Positions 34,532 through 44,835 of a DNA stretch of 64,000 bases are shown piece after piece (within the stretch, counting starts at the first letter, position 1; every line of letters starts with the position of its first letter). The notes beneath the pieces are model-generated. The model was not told the DNA's origin. It ran no database searches and worked only from the letters and a program-made list of their open reading frames with translations. Source of the DNA: Lonicera japonica (taxonomy: Eukaryota > Streptophyta > Magnoliopsida > Dipsacales > Caprifoliaceae); contig JAKCWG010000447.1 in assembly GCA_021464415.1 (NCBI GenBank), positions 1 to 64,000 of the forward strand, written 5' to 3'. The translations under genes were made by a program, and so were the position numbers.

Positions 34532-34696
34532 CATGATCGATCATGGGCATAACCATGATCGATCATGGGATCAAAATGGAGAGGCAGTGTACTTTCATGA
34601 TCGATCATGGACAAAGCCATGATTGATCATGGTGAACTTTTTCTGCGGCAGTGTACTCCCATGATTGATCATGGGTATACCCATGATCGATCATGG
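34532..34696. promoter_or_regulatory. Internal palindrome cluster (six copies)
   Basis: Copies of CCATGATCGATCATGG or one- to two-base variants lie at 34532-34545 (core only), 34553-34568, 34596-34609 (core only), 34617-34632, 34659-34674 and 34681-34696. The fourth and fifth read GATTGATC. CAGTGTACT precedes two of them (34585 and 34649). They sit between integrase and ORF3 and would be transcribed in the genomic RNA. Confidence 0.8.
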
Positions 34697-34989
34697 TCCC
34701 CTTTAAAACAGAGCAGTAGCAATTTCTTCCCTAAAAATCGTGCACCTCTTCTTCTTAACCCCCATTTCTCTCCATCTCCTTTCTCCAAACCTTCAACCAT
34801 CATCAAATCAAACCCTCCCCTAGCCTTTCCACCTCCATAATCATCCAATTTCAACCCCAAATCCCACAACCATCTAAGAATCATCCATTTTCTTTCTCTT
34901 AAGCCCCCCCCCCCCATTTCGAGCCCTAGTCCCCCAAATTTCGAAATTTCTCTCTACTTCTCCCTTCATACTCCTTTCCTCCCACATCA

Positions 34990-36167
34990 ATGGCCGTTAT
35001 TGCTCCATTCAACAAGCCTGAAGAGCTTCAAGCCGCAAGGGGTGGGTATCGCGGGTTTTGTAGCCGTCAGGAGTACGATTGGTGGAACTATGCTTTTAGG
35101 AACCGGGCTGTGATGATCGAGAGTTCCGTGATTATTGGTGCCTTAGATGATTCCCCGCAAATGGGAGCCTTCGAGAGACACGAGGGGTGGGTGCAATATT
35201 TGCGACGAACAGGTAACTAATGCAATCTCACTCTATGTCGTGAATTTGTTGCAAGCTTGGTGCGTGTGCCCAATGCTGCCTATTCCTATTTGCCCACGCA
35301 CGTGGGAGAACTGTACTCTTTAACCTCGAGGTTGTTAGTAGAGTCACGGGGATTCTGGCATTGCCAGATGGTAGCTATGACCTCCTTTATTCAGCCTGTA
35401 TTATATACCCCACCGATGACGAGTTGGCCACATTTTTGGCCGGTCGTCCAATGACTTGGATCGGCACGCAATTCGATAGGAACAATATGGCAGAGCATTT
35501 TAGGACCCTGTGGCTCGTTGTAGCCAATGCGATAGACCCCACCTCGCACATTCAACACTTGTATCCCTATCATGCTTACGTCATGTATGTCATTGCACGC
35601 AATAAACCGTATTGTTTGGTTCGCTATATAATGCGAAAAATCATGAAAGTTTATGACACGGTGGCCCATAATGAAACGATCAAATTTGGTGTTCTTCTAA
35701 CCTGCATTTTCTTGGAAGCGGGTGTCCAAGAAAGGGACGCTGATGTCAGAAAAGTTCAGCGTACCCTGATAAACAGGTCCACCCAAGCTAGAGCCGCCGG
35801 CCAACTGAGAAATCGGCCAAGTTCTTCAGCCGCACCTCCTCCAGTTGAGTCAGAAGAAGAAGCACCAGAAGAGGCTAGACTTGACGCTCCGGGTCCTTCG
35901 AGGAGAAGAAGAAGAACAAGCACGGGGCCTGTGGACGATAATATGGAGTTCTTAAGAGAGCAATTTGAGCAAATGAATGCCACGATGCACGCTGGGTTTG
36001 ATGCTCTCAATACTATGGTGGTCGATATGCTGGTTTGGCAAGATCATATGGAGGCAGAGATTGCCTCTAGGGTGGAAGTTTATATGGCGGCTCAACAGGA
36101 GTTCATACGCCGGCAATTCGAGGCGTTCTATGGTCGATTCCCACCACCTCCACCTCCCGATAATTGA
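34990..36167 (+). pseudogene. Athila ORF3 (env-position, transposon-protein-like), broken
   Basis: It starts MAVIAPFNKPEELQAARGGY and is interrupted by TAA at 35218-35220. It continues in frame (CNLTLCREFVASL) to about 35355, then shifts frame near TGGCATTGCCAGATGG and stays open to 36167. Together it is about 390 codons. The middle resembles the putative plant transposon protein domain found after pol in Athila-type elements. The tail has an Arg-rich RRRRRRTS segment, a likely coiled coil (MEFLREQFEQMNATMHAGFD) and a PPPPPP end. I see no clear signal peptide or fusion peptide, so an envelope role is not supported. Confidence 0.65.
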
Positions 36168-37506
36168 TGATGTGATAGCCTGAAAACTCTTTAATTAGTT
36201 ATATTTATGCTTAGTTTTATGTTATTTCTTTTGGGTTGTATTAGATTTCAAACTTGATGTTAACGTTAGAACTTGGTTTTAATGATTGAATGTTATGGTT
36301 TTTGCTAAATGGATTATAATTCTAACCCGTTTTGTGTATAGTTATTGTTTATCTCTTATTTTTGTCTCATGGAAAGCAAAGCCAAAGTAGCCCTTCCGTG
36401 CATTTTATTGTTCTCTTTCCATTGAGGACAATGTTTCTTTCAAGTTGAGGGGGGTATGTAATTATTTTGTTCTGGCTTGCTATTATCTATTTCCATGAGT
36501 TGAAGAGATGTGTTTCAATTTTTTTTTGGAAAGTTTGAAAATTGATGATTGATTGAGTTTTTGTTCAAATGAAGATATTGTTTCATTAGCTTTTGGCATG
36601 AATTCTTTGTTCTAGATAGGAATTTGAATGATAATCTAAATTGCCTTGCTCCACTTAATCTCATATCCCGTTATATTCTCTTGTTCCACATACTAGATTG
36701 CTTCGGTTGTTTTCAATTCGGTAATAACACTTAGATTTATGTTCATTGAGAGAAGAGAAATTTTTGTCCAAAAATGATGGAAGCTCTTTCGAAAAGATCT
36801 TCTAATGAAAGGACAAAAGCATAGCACTTTGATAACTTGAATGACTTCTATCCTAATATTGACTTAAAACTTCACTTGACTAAAACTTAAGTCTCTTTGT
36901 TTAATATTATGGATGGGTATAGGTTGCCATATGGGAAAGGGTGAATAGCTTCCTTTGAGCTCCAATGAATGAGCAGTATTTTGAGAAAAAATCATAAGTG
37001 AGACCGCTGCCCCCCATAGAGATAAAAACCGCCCTGATCTAATTTAGCGAAATTTTCAAGTAAAAGATAAAGAAAGCGCTTAGAATTGACAAATCTTGGA
37101 GCTTTTGTTTTTGAAAAAGTTCTCTCTTCCTTCTTGAATGATTATGACTCTTGGTATTTATATTGAATTGTTTGAATCAAAATCTAGTATGTGAGTATTG
37201 GAGAATATAGGATTGTGTTTTAAAGGAGATAGGTGAATTAGATGATCATTCAAAAGTCCGTCATTCTGGAAAATTGATAGTAATGCCTTTTGCTTTGCAA
37301 ATTGAAACTTGAATCTTCATTCTCATCGTTCATCATGATCAAACTTCTGATGTTTGTAGGTATCATTTCTGAAAACCTTCACGAGATGCAACTCATCTTC
37401 TTTGGGAACTTAGAAGTTAACATCTTTTTGTATATCATATTATTCTTTTTGTAATTATATATTTTTGTATTACTAAGGGACTAGCAAGAGTTAAGTTGAG
37501 GGGAGT
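36168..37506 (+). other. Athila 3' non-coding region
   Basis: About 1.3 kb without a frame. GAGGACAATGTTTC and AAGTTGAGGGGGGTATG near 36424-36456 form another polypurine-like tract. The true tract, GTTGAGGGGAG at 37495-37505, abuts the 3' LTR. Confidence 0.75.
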
Positions 37507-39164
37507 TGATAAACACATAATATTGTCATGTTAAACTCTTTCTAGGAGTCGCTTGACACGTTTGTTGCTTTAATTCTGCCTAATTATCCGCTTATCTTGA
37601 GATTAGTGCCTTAGCGAGTGTTGTATTTAACATGGCCCAAGTTGGTGTATATTTTGTAGTATTCCATGTATTTGTAGGATTGGAATACAATGGCATTGCA
37701 TGAAGTGATCAAGAGCAAGCCTAGATACCTTACAAAAGTGCTGAGTGAAAAGTTCCAGGCCCATGATCGATCATGGCTTCCAAAATTTCTGGCAGAAGAC
37801 TCCCATGATCGATCATGGGCATAGCCATGATCGATCATGGCCTGGCGAGTGCACCAACTACCTTATACTTTTAGCCTTATTTTGGGGAATTTTGTTTCTA
37901 GATATTTTCCCTTGGTTTGTTTATTGATTTAAGTACACTCTTAGCTAGCTTTTAGTCTAGGGGATCAAGGGGGATATTTCATTATTAGATTTATTTAGTT
38001 TTAGACTTTGAGGAGTTCTAGAGAGAAGGAGGAGCTAAAGTTGTATTGTTCTTCATTTTCTCTTGTAAGTGTTTTAATTTGTAAGAATGATTTCTTCTTC
38101 TATAATATTTGTTTTTGCATCTATTATGGAATAGTCTCTTACTAAGGTTATGGAGGTTGATTGCGATATGATTATTTGGTGATTAATGGCTCAATCCATG
38201 TTTAAAGTTTGATAAATATTTGTGAATCCTTTTCTTCATCATATCTTCCATTATTTCAAGCTTTCTAGGTATTTTTCATATTAAGTTAAGACTTTATATG
38301 CCTTGTATATTTAGTTCTTGGTTGTTAATGAGCATACAACATATTTATATGGTTCTAGAAAGCTTGTTGTCTCTTTCCCCCATCCATGGAGCTTTTTCCT
38401 CTTCGTAGAAATTATGAATAGTTCTTAAAACTCGATAGATAGATTATAAATTTGTTTAGCTTATCTTTGATTCATTTATTGATATATTGATTGCTTCTTA
38501 CATTTTATGTGATACTTAGACTCTTTATTTCCTACCATAAGTGATAAACAATGAGTTGACGAATTTATCCCATAAACTTCACTCCGTTTCATTGTTAGGA
38601 TTCACCTTCTAATTTTCATTCTTTAAATCATGTGATTTCATACACTTACTTTATGATTAAATCTTTTTATGATGAGTTTGTCATACCTGTCTCATAATAG
38701 CTTCATCGGGAATGGGTTGCCTTGCTTCACACCCATAGCTAGGAGGTAGGAATGATAACCTCGTCTTTGGTGGAATGTCGTTTGTCTCCCTCTTGATATA
38801 GCTTCAATTCGGGAATGAGTCGCCTAGCGTCGCACCCTTTGCTATTGAGAGATACACCAACATTCCCCATACCTCGAGAAACCCTGTATTGAAGTCTTCG
38901 CATGAGCTAGTCATCACCGTTTCTTAAATCGTAACTAACCTCCCAATACCTTAGTGCTTTATTATTAATTTTCACAACCGTTTTACATTTCCTTTGTTTC
39001 ACAACAAAACCAACTTACAAAAATTTGAAAACCATTTAATCCGTAATCCATACCATTCCTTTTTGACTATCCCTGTGGTTCAACACTCGGACTTCCGAGA
39101 CTATATTACAACTTGACGTGCATGCACTTAGGCCATATCAAAGCACGTTAACTTAGCGGCGTCA
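37507..39164 (+). repeat. Athila-like 3' LTR, 1658 bp
   Basis: TGATAAACACATAATATTG to TTAGCGGCGTCA. It keeps a segment of about 273 bp (roughly 38452-38724) missing from the 5' LTR. Palindromes occur at 37761-37776, 37803-37818 and 37825-37840, one fewer than in the 5' LTR. Confidence 0.93.
37761..37840. promoter_or_regulatory. Palindrome cluster in the 3' LTR (three copies)
   Basis: Three perfect CCATGATCGATCATGG copies; the last two are a pair separated by GCATAG. The first pair of the 5' LTR is reduced to one here, an exact unit-sized change. Confidence 0.8.
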
Positions 39165-40086
39165 GTTATTCAACTAGAAAAAATATATAAATTAAAAAGG
39201 TACTCATTTGAAATACATGCTTGAGGTTAACAACGTGGCACCTAATATCACCATTCCTAATGAAATATAAGGTATGATTCTTAAGGTTGATTTATGTGTT
39301 ACTTTTGAGTTGCTTAATTGCTGCCAGACGCACACACGAAGACCTGTTAAAACCCATCCCTGCTTGTTGGGAAAATAGTCAATGGATCACCTACGGTTTT
39401 TTGCTAAAGTTGAAGTAATTGTTATTCCGAGTTTTGATCAATGAAAGTTGTTCAATCTTGTAAATTCTTTTCATTTTTTTCATTACAACATATTGAATAG
39501 AGCAATATTCCGAGTCTGGGGTTTATTTAATGTGTTTATTTCAACCCCTTTCTCGCGTTTTCTATTATTTATAAGTTGCTCCATTGGATTCAGAAAGTTA
39601 GAATATAAAGTTGTTTTGACTATTATTTATGAGTCTTTGATTATAGGCTTTTTTGGTTTCGTATATAAATGAATTAGATTAGGTTTACTTTAATATAAGT
39701 TGTTTTCTCCCCTAAATAATGAAAATATTTCCCTTTGATTCATGTTCTTGCCCATGAATATGGTTTGACATCCTGGACATTATTGCTTGTTTATGACTTT
39801 ATGGTTTGATTCTTGATAGAATATATACATAATTAAACAAAAGAGAATGCTCTGAAAATCTGCCTATCGAATTTTAATCATCTTTTTGTATTTTCTCATG
39901 ATTTTATTTTCCAGTTGAGAAATGAAAATGGAAATGGAATTGATTTGAGTAGTTGTACAAACAGTAAACTAATTAATAAAAATGGTGTCATAATTTCATT
40001 GAATGTTTGGTCATTAGGGGAAGAGAGTATCAACTTAGTGACTAATTAGTACTTAGAGAAAGATTGTTATATGAATAAGTCATTAT

Positions 40087-40705
40087 CAGGTTCGACGCTG
40101 TCGTAGCCCAGGCGATCGCCTAGGGCCCAAACCTATGGTAGATACTGCATTCTATATATGTGCCATATGTTTTCTTTTTAACTTTATGAAGTTACATCTA
40201 TTGTCTTATGATACATAACACTTTTCACAGCTCATAATTTCATGGTTTCACCTGGTAACTAAATAGACACTATCTGTTTCAACATTCCGTATTCCTGTTG
40301 TTTAGTTTTATCTCTTTACAAAATCTGCTTGATTATACATAATATATGCTTTATATAATTCCTCTGCATAATAAATTAAATATTACACTATATATTACAA
40401 ATAAATGAATAATAGTAACAAAAAAATAGAAAATAGCAAAAGCAATATTGCTTCCTTTATATGTGAAGTGTGAATCTATGCAAGTAAGTGTACACCATTT
40501 CATCAAATGTTTTCTTTAATTGTTTGTTTTATACAATGATAATATTTGCCGATTTAATGCTGGATTTAACCTTTTGTTGGTTAGTTGGGATGAATAATTC
40601 TTAATTTAACTTCTTTTTTTCTCTTGTCGATCAAGACTGATGATATATAAAGGACCCCAAATTAGAAATTTGTCTAGGTACCCTCAAAGCTCACAACTGA
40701 CCCTG
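40087..40705. mobile_element. Probable hAT MITE, 619 bp
   Basis: The left end CAGGTTCGACGCTG and the reversed right end CAGGGTCAGTTGTGAG are imperfect inverted repeats. GTCATTAT (40079-40086) and GTAACTAT (40706-40713) match at 6 of 8. AGGCGATCGCCT near 40111 is a 12-bp palindrome inside. Confidence 0.5.
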
Positions 40706-40785
40706 GTAACTATTTGCATAGATTTTGGAGAAGTAAATTTGTAGATGCTTTCTATCTTTTAACTTATGAAATGCTACTGACATTT

Positions 40786-41530
40786 TTAGGCAGTTAATTC
40801 TATGCTGAAGAATTGTTGCATGCACATTGACTTCACACCTACAAACACTATCGAAGCATTGTATGCTTGTTTAGAAAGCTCTATGTGTTTGGTTGTACTT
40901 CATTTCCATGAGAAATGCGCAATAGCTCTAATATTCCATCTTTAGTTGTGTTTGATTGCGATTTTAAAGGAAACAATTTTCCTTGGTACTAGTTGTAATC
41001 AAATTATTTTATTTTCCATGGAATCCATAAACCACTTCCTCCTGAACTTTTGTTTTCACGAAGTCTTTTTCGATGTAAAAAATTCCAAGGAATTCAATTT
41101 TCCAAGATCTTAACCAATCAGATGCACTGTTTCATCCACAAGTTCCCTATTCATTACCTTTAAGGTGCACCTGGTTTTGGTTTACACTCAAAATAATTGA
41201 GTCCCTTAGAATTGTTTTACTTGGAAAACAAAACTTAGGGTGGGGAGATGTACCACGGAAAATTAATTCCTTGGAAAATTTACGCAATCAAACACGACAT
41301 AAGGTGAATATTTTGGATTCTTGGGCTTTTTCTATGGAATACAAGTGTAATCATACCCACCCATAATTTTTTAGCATCATGGAAATGGAGCTTACAAGTT
41401 ACAAGTTTTAGATGGCCTTGGACTGCAAACACTTGTCATCCAAATGATTGTAGTGTGATAATATGCTCTGCGTATTAGTGGATAGAGCACAATTTGAAAG
41501 AAACAAAAAGACGAATGATCATTTACGTTG
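40786..41530 (+). repeat. Repeat unit 4 of the locus
   Basis: TTTTTAGGCAGTTAATTCTA, CACATTGACTTCACACCTAC, a MITE-like segment (about 40882-41308), ATACAAGTGTAATC near 41340, CAAATGATTGTAGTGTG and TTTGAAAGAAACAAAAAG. It is nearly collinear with unit 2, 16 kb away across the Athila element. Confidence 0.65.
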
Positions 41531-41760
41531 TTGCCTTTCAACATCCGGTGAGTAGGAAATGTAAATTTCCTGTTTCAAAGTTGCTTGTCGATTCTTTCAT
41601 GTGATGTTGTATCATCAAGTAATACAAAAGTTAAAAACGAAAATGAGTTTTTGCACATATGAGGGTGGAAAGGAAAAGTAGTGCCGGGGGAGCAAAGGAA
41701 AGGAAAGGAAAACCTACCAAACTCGAAGTTGACTAAAAAACTTTTTCTCTTTTCTTGAAG

Positions 41761-41918
41761 TCGAAAATGAACCAAAGTTTAAGTCTCCAATATCCCAGAG
41801 AGCTTATGAACTTGAACATCTCAAATCCCATGTCTATGAGCTCAGCACCCAAGTCGATATCCTCCAGTTCAGAATTAATTACCTCAAATTTGGCCAAAGA
41901 TCTCGATCCAGATCCCTG
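41761..41918 (+). CDS. Exon-like segment F, coiled coil (52 codons)
   Basis: It follows CTCTTTTCTTGAAG and ends before GTGTGT. After a 2-base partial codon it reads ENEPKFKSPISQRAYELEHL, then KSHVYELSTQVDILQ and a basic GQRSRSRSL end, with no stop in 158 bp. The L-x2-L-x6-L spacing suggests a coiled coil related to those at 43200 and 43510. Family unknown. Confidence 0.45.
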
Positions 41919-42381
41919 GTGTGTGTAATATTGTCTACTTATTTTTATCTAATTGTAGGATGATCAACTATGCTGATACACTACTTTGAACTCACTTTTA
42001 TTGAATTGGTTCCTTATTCTTGCAGTGGCATAAATTTACCCAGCTCGGCTTTCAATTTTCCCAGCTCACACGCCTAATCATAACCTGATTAAGAATTGTT
42101 ATTTCCCAACCCAGCTCACTTATACTTGCTTTTCCTTCCCATTTTTCCAATTTCTAATCCTAAATGCTAAAAGTTGGCAAATGCATGAAATAAGTTTGGC
42201 TACAAACTATACTAGATAGAACGACTAAAATTTCAACAGAATGACTAAAATTATTGAGCTACCTATTGGGGCCATGCTTAATGAAGTTAAAATGGACAAA
42301 GCTCATTGATTGGATATATGTGTGTTTGTACATGAATTTGATGAGAGGCCTTCAATCAAATATATAAATGTTGTTTTGATT

Positions 42382-42490
42382 TGGGTAGCGTTTTACCAGT
42401 TGTGAATATCGACATCGTCAACAAGCTGGAAGGTCCAGTCCCTCACTTGAAGGACCATTCAGAAAAGAAGATGAAAAGCCAGAAGTACTA
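42382..42490 (+). pseudogene. Exon-like segment G (paralogue of 43936)
   Basis: GSVLPVVNIDIVNKLEGPVP followed by HLKD aligns with GTVLAVGDMDASSYLEGQVH followed by HLED at 43936. The splice acceptors do not sit at equivalent positions, so one or both may be non-functional. Confidence 0.35.
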
Positions 42491-42795
42491 TTTATTTATA
42501 GATCCCGATATGGGTTTTCTTGTAATTATAATGGCTGGTGAGAGTGCAATTTGTTGGACCATGGCTGTGAACTCAATGAAAAGAAAGGCAGCTAACATAA
42601 TAAGATATATTGATGATGACAAAATGGCCACTCTTTTGGCACATAAAACCAACCAACAAAGAAAGTTGTTCTCTTGATTCTTCTGGATATACAAAAGAGG
42701 AAAAATGAAGGGAACTATTTTGGCTACAAGTTGTTCTTTTGTTTTTGTGCATACTTTTTTTTGATTGGCTCCTCTGATTCTTACAAGAGCAACAG

Positions 42796-43275
42796 GGGCA
42801 GGAGGAAGAACCATCAAAGTCTGGCAACTCAGAAAATGAATCCGAAACTGGACATCGATGCTATCTGAGGAAGGGAAATCCTGCCGTAACTAACACCTCC
42901 TCGTCCGAGCAACATCAGGAGCAGTAGCAAGAAGCACGAAAGTCTGGCAACTCGGAATATAACGAAGTCCTAGAAAGCAGCAATAAATCTGAATCTGAAA
43001 GTGCACATGAACGCTATCTGATGAAGGGAAAAGTTGTTGTAACCGACTCCTCATCTAAGCAACATCAGGAGAAGGATTGTGTGGAACCCCTAGAGTCAAT
43101 TGATGAAATTGCCGCTGATCAATTGATGCCATCTGAGGAAGTTGACCGTGTCAATGAAATTGCCGCTGATCAATTAATGATATCTGAGGAAGTTGACCTT
43201 CTCCTAGACAAAGTCAGAAACCTCAAACACCAAGTCCTAGACCTATCCAAGGAGCCAATAAACTATGAGGAGGCA
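42796..43275 (+). pseudogene. Exon-like segment H with internal repeats and one stop
   Basis: After TACAAGAGCAACAG the frame begins GQEEEPSKSGNSENESETGH. It meets TAG at 42925-42927, then stays open in the same frame past 43275. It has internal repeats: HRCYLRKGNPAV versus HERYLMKGKVVV, SEQHQE versus SKQHQE, and two NEIAADQLM-type blocks (IDEIAADQLMPSEEVD, VNEIAADQLMISEEVD). It ends in LLLDKVRNLKHQVLDLSKE, a likely coiled coil. No normal GT donor is obvious. It is very acidic, of unknown function, and either a pseudogene or split by an unseen intron. Confidence 0.4.
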
Positions 43276-43419
43276 TTTTTTCTAATTCTTTTTTTTTGTA
43301 TTGGCCTTTATATTTATATATATATAGCATATAAGATGTCGACAAAGTGAACTACTTGTGTTACAAATGCAAAATTATATTTGTAGTACTTTTATTGACT
43401 TGATTGCTTATTCTTGCAG

Positions 43420-43578
43420 CGAGCACAAATGCGTCCTAATATGGTAGCTGAATGGTACAGATCAGAGATAACTAATACAATTGAGCCTCAAAGACTTTTC
43501 TTCAGGAATTTGGACATAGCTGATAAAGTTAACCATCTTCGATCTTATGTTGAGGACCTCCAATCCCAACTCAAAACT
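43420..43578 (+). CDS. Exon-like segment I, coiled coil (53 codons)
   Basis: It lies between GCTTATTCTTGCAG and GTAACA, 159 bp, phase 0 on both sides, no stop. It begins RAQMRPNMVAEWYRSEITNT and ends DKVNHLRSYVEDLQSQLKT, a heptad-like helix resembling the ends of segments F and H. This is the cleanest exon candidate of the locus. Function unknown. Confidence 0.5.
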
Positions 43579-43935
43579 GTAACACACTATCTTTCTCTCT
43601 CTATATATAATTATAAATGTATGTATATAAGTGTCTTTGTTGCGGAATTTGCCTAAATGCAGGAACATGCACACAAAAACAAATTGGCATGCACATGAGA
43701 TGACCTATCCATACTTTGTTTGATTGATCGCTGAGAAAAATTGTAGGAAAAGAAACAACCACAATCTCTGCTGAGATGGAGTAGTATCTAGTTTCTAGCT
43801 TTAAAGCCCGGTGGAACTTTTAGTCACTTCAATAGTCTTTCGGCACTCGCTGTTCTTTCCATTTACTAGTCTCTCTCTCTCGCACGCACGCACGCACACA
43901 CACATATACATATCTTTAACTTTATTTTTGATTGG

Positions 43936-44050
43936 CACCGTTCTAGCGGTTGGAGACATGGATGCTTCAAGCTATCTGGAAGGTCAAGTCCACCATTTGG
44001 AAGACTACATGAAACTTTGTAGTAAGATGGCATTCCTTTTTGAAACTTGA
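43936..44050 (+). pseudogene. Exon-like segment J (paralogue of 42382)
   Basis: GTVLAVGDMDASSYLEGQVH followed by HLEDYMKL. See segment G. It lies 170 bp before the long LTR insertion. Confidence 0.35.
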
Positions 44051-44819
44051 ACACTTTTATTTCAATCATATTGATACAACAACTAAAAGTTTGATGGGAC
44101 AAATTTATATTTAGTTGGGATAACATTTTCCCAAGCAGATTCTATGATGTCAAAAGCTTACTGTATGATGCAAGGACAAAGGGAGCTCATGGATTTTAAT
44201 GTGTGTGTAATACCCCATATTTTTATTCCACTGCAATTGCCTCCATTCGTTTGCTTATTTCACCTTGGATGGTGAAATCTCAGTTTATAGAGTTTTGTAG
44301 TGCTCTAGCACCTTACACTAGTCATATTAGTCTATTTACACTCGTGTGAGTGATCATTTAGTGATTCGGGTGGTTCGAATTGATTTCGGGTTGTAAATGG
44401 TGAGTTTCGGTCTTACGCGATTCATTATTTTTAGATAACTTTAGAGCTATGTAACTTCTTCGTCTCTTATCCGATTTAGTTTCCATTTGTGCCTATGTTT
44501 AGGTTTCATACCATTCTACAACTTTCATGTTTTGATCGAAAGCCAATTAGCACTCCTCGTTGGTCAAAACAGCGTCCGAAGTAGGCCGGTTAGTAAAATC
44601 TGGTCATTCGGTAGTGTTTCGGTAGAGCGCTGTCTTCGGAGAATTTTTGGGAATTATCCATCCAGAATTTGGGGAAACTTCCTCTTAGGAAGTTACAGAT
44701 CTTTGAATTAGCTTTTCGTGGATATAAATATCACCCCAATCTGAGTTCTGAGCAAGGAGTCATGACCAAAATACCAACAGTGGTTAGTGCTGTTGGAAAT
44801 AAGCTTTGGCTGAGAGCTC

Positions 44820-44835
44820 CCAAGATCGATCTTGG
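44820..44835. promoter_or_regulatory. Palindrome CCAAGATCGATCTTGG in copy 1
   Basis: A perfect 16-bp palindrome. AGTGCTG lies at 44786-44792 within a second inverted pair, CCAACAG/CTGTTGG. The flank after it (AAAACACCCAATTCGACCC near 44885) matches the flank after the copy 3 cluster. Confidence 0.75.

Larger units (their letters stand above)
27453..39164 (+). mobile_element. Complete degenerate Athila-like Ty3/gypsy element, 11.7 kb
   Basis: Two LTRs (27453-28861 and 37507-39164) are flanked by GTTAT on both sides (27448-27452 and 39165-39169), a perfect 5-bp target duplication. The primer site TGGCGCTGTTGCCGGGGA, gag, pol in the order protease, RT, RNase H, integrase, and an extra ORF after pol match the Athila layout. 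In-frame stops and frameshifts interrupt gag, pol and ORF3. By eye the first 245 bp of the LTRs differ at about 11 sites, mostly transitions, so the insertion is not recent. It splits the repeated exon locus. Confidence 0.95.
39170..44210 (+). other. Right half of the repeated intron/exon locus
   Basis: It continues the locus cut by the Athila element. It holds the single-copy homologue of the 26315 word near 39362, repeat unit 4 (40786), exon-like segments at 41761, 42796 and 43420, and a paralogous pair near 42382 and 43936. The long LTR at 44216 cuts into its end. The 74-residue open frame at 39448-39672 has no recognisable domain. Confidence 0.45.

Noticed and set aside
34990..36167. A retroviral-type envelope gene
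   Set aside because: Position fits, but no signal peptide, fusion peptide or membrane anchor is visible, and the sequence resembles plant transposon ORF3 proteins instead.
27557..37927. MIDHG/HDRSW peptide-repeat frames in the Athila LTRs
   Set aside because: They are translations of CCATGATCGATCATGG on either strand, not conserved proteins.
40111..40122. AGGCGATCGCCT as another member of the palindrome cassette
   Set aside because: It lies near the end of a hAT MITE, stands alone, and has neither a TATA box nor the CAGTGC-like motif nearby.
42488..42827. 109-residue minus-strand frame
   Set aside because: Antisense shadow of the exon-like segments of the plus-strand locus, with low-complexity composition.
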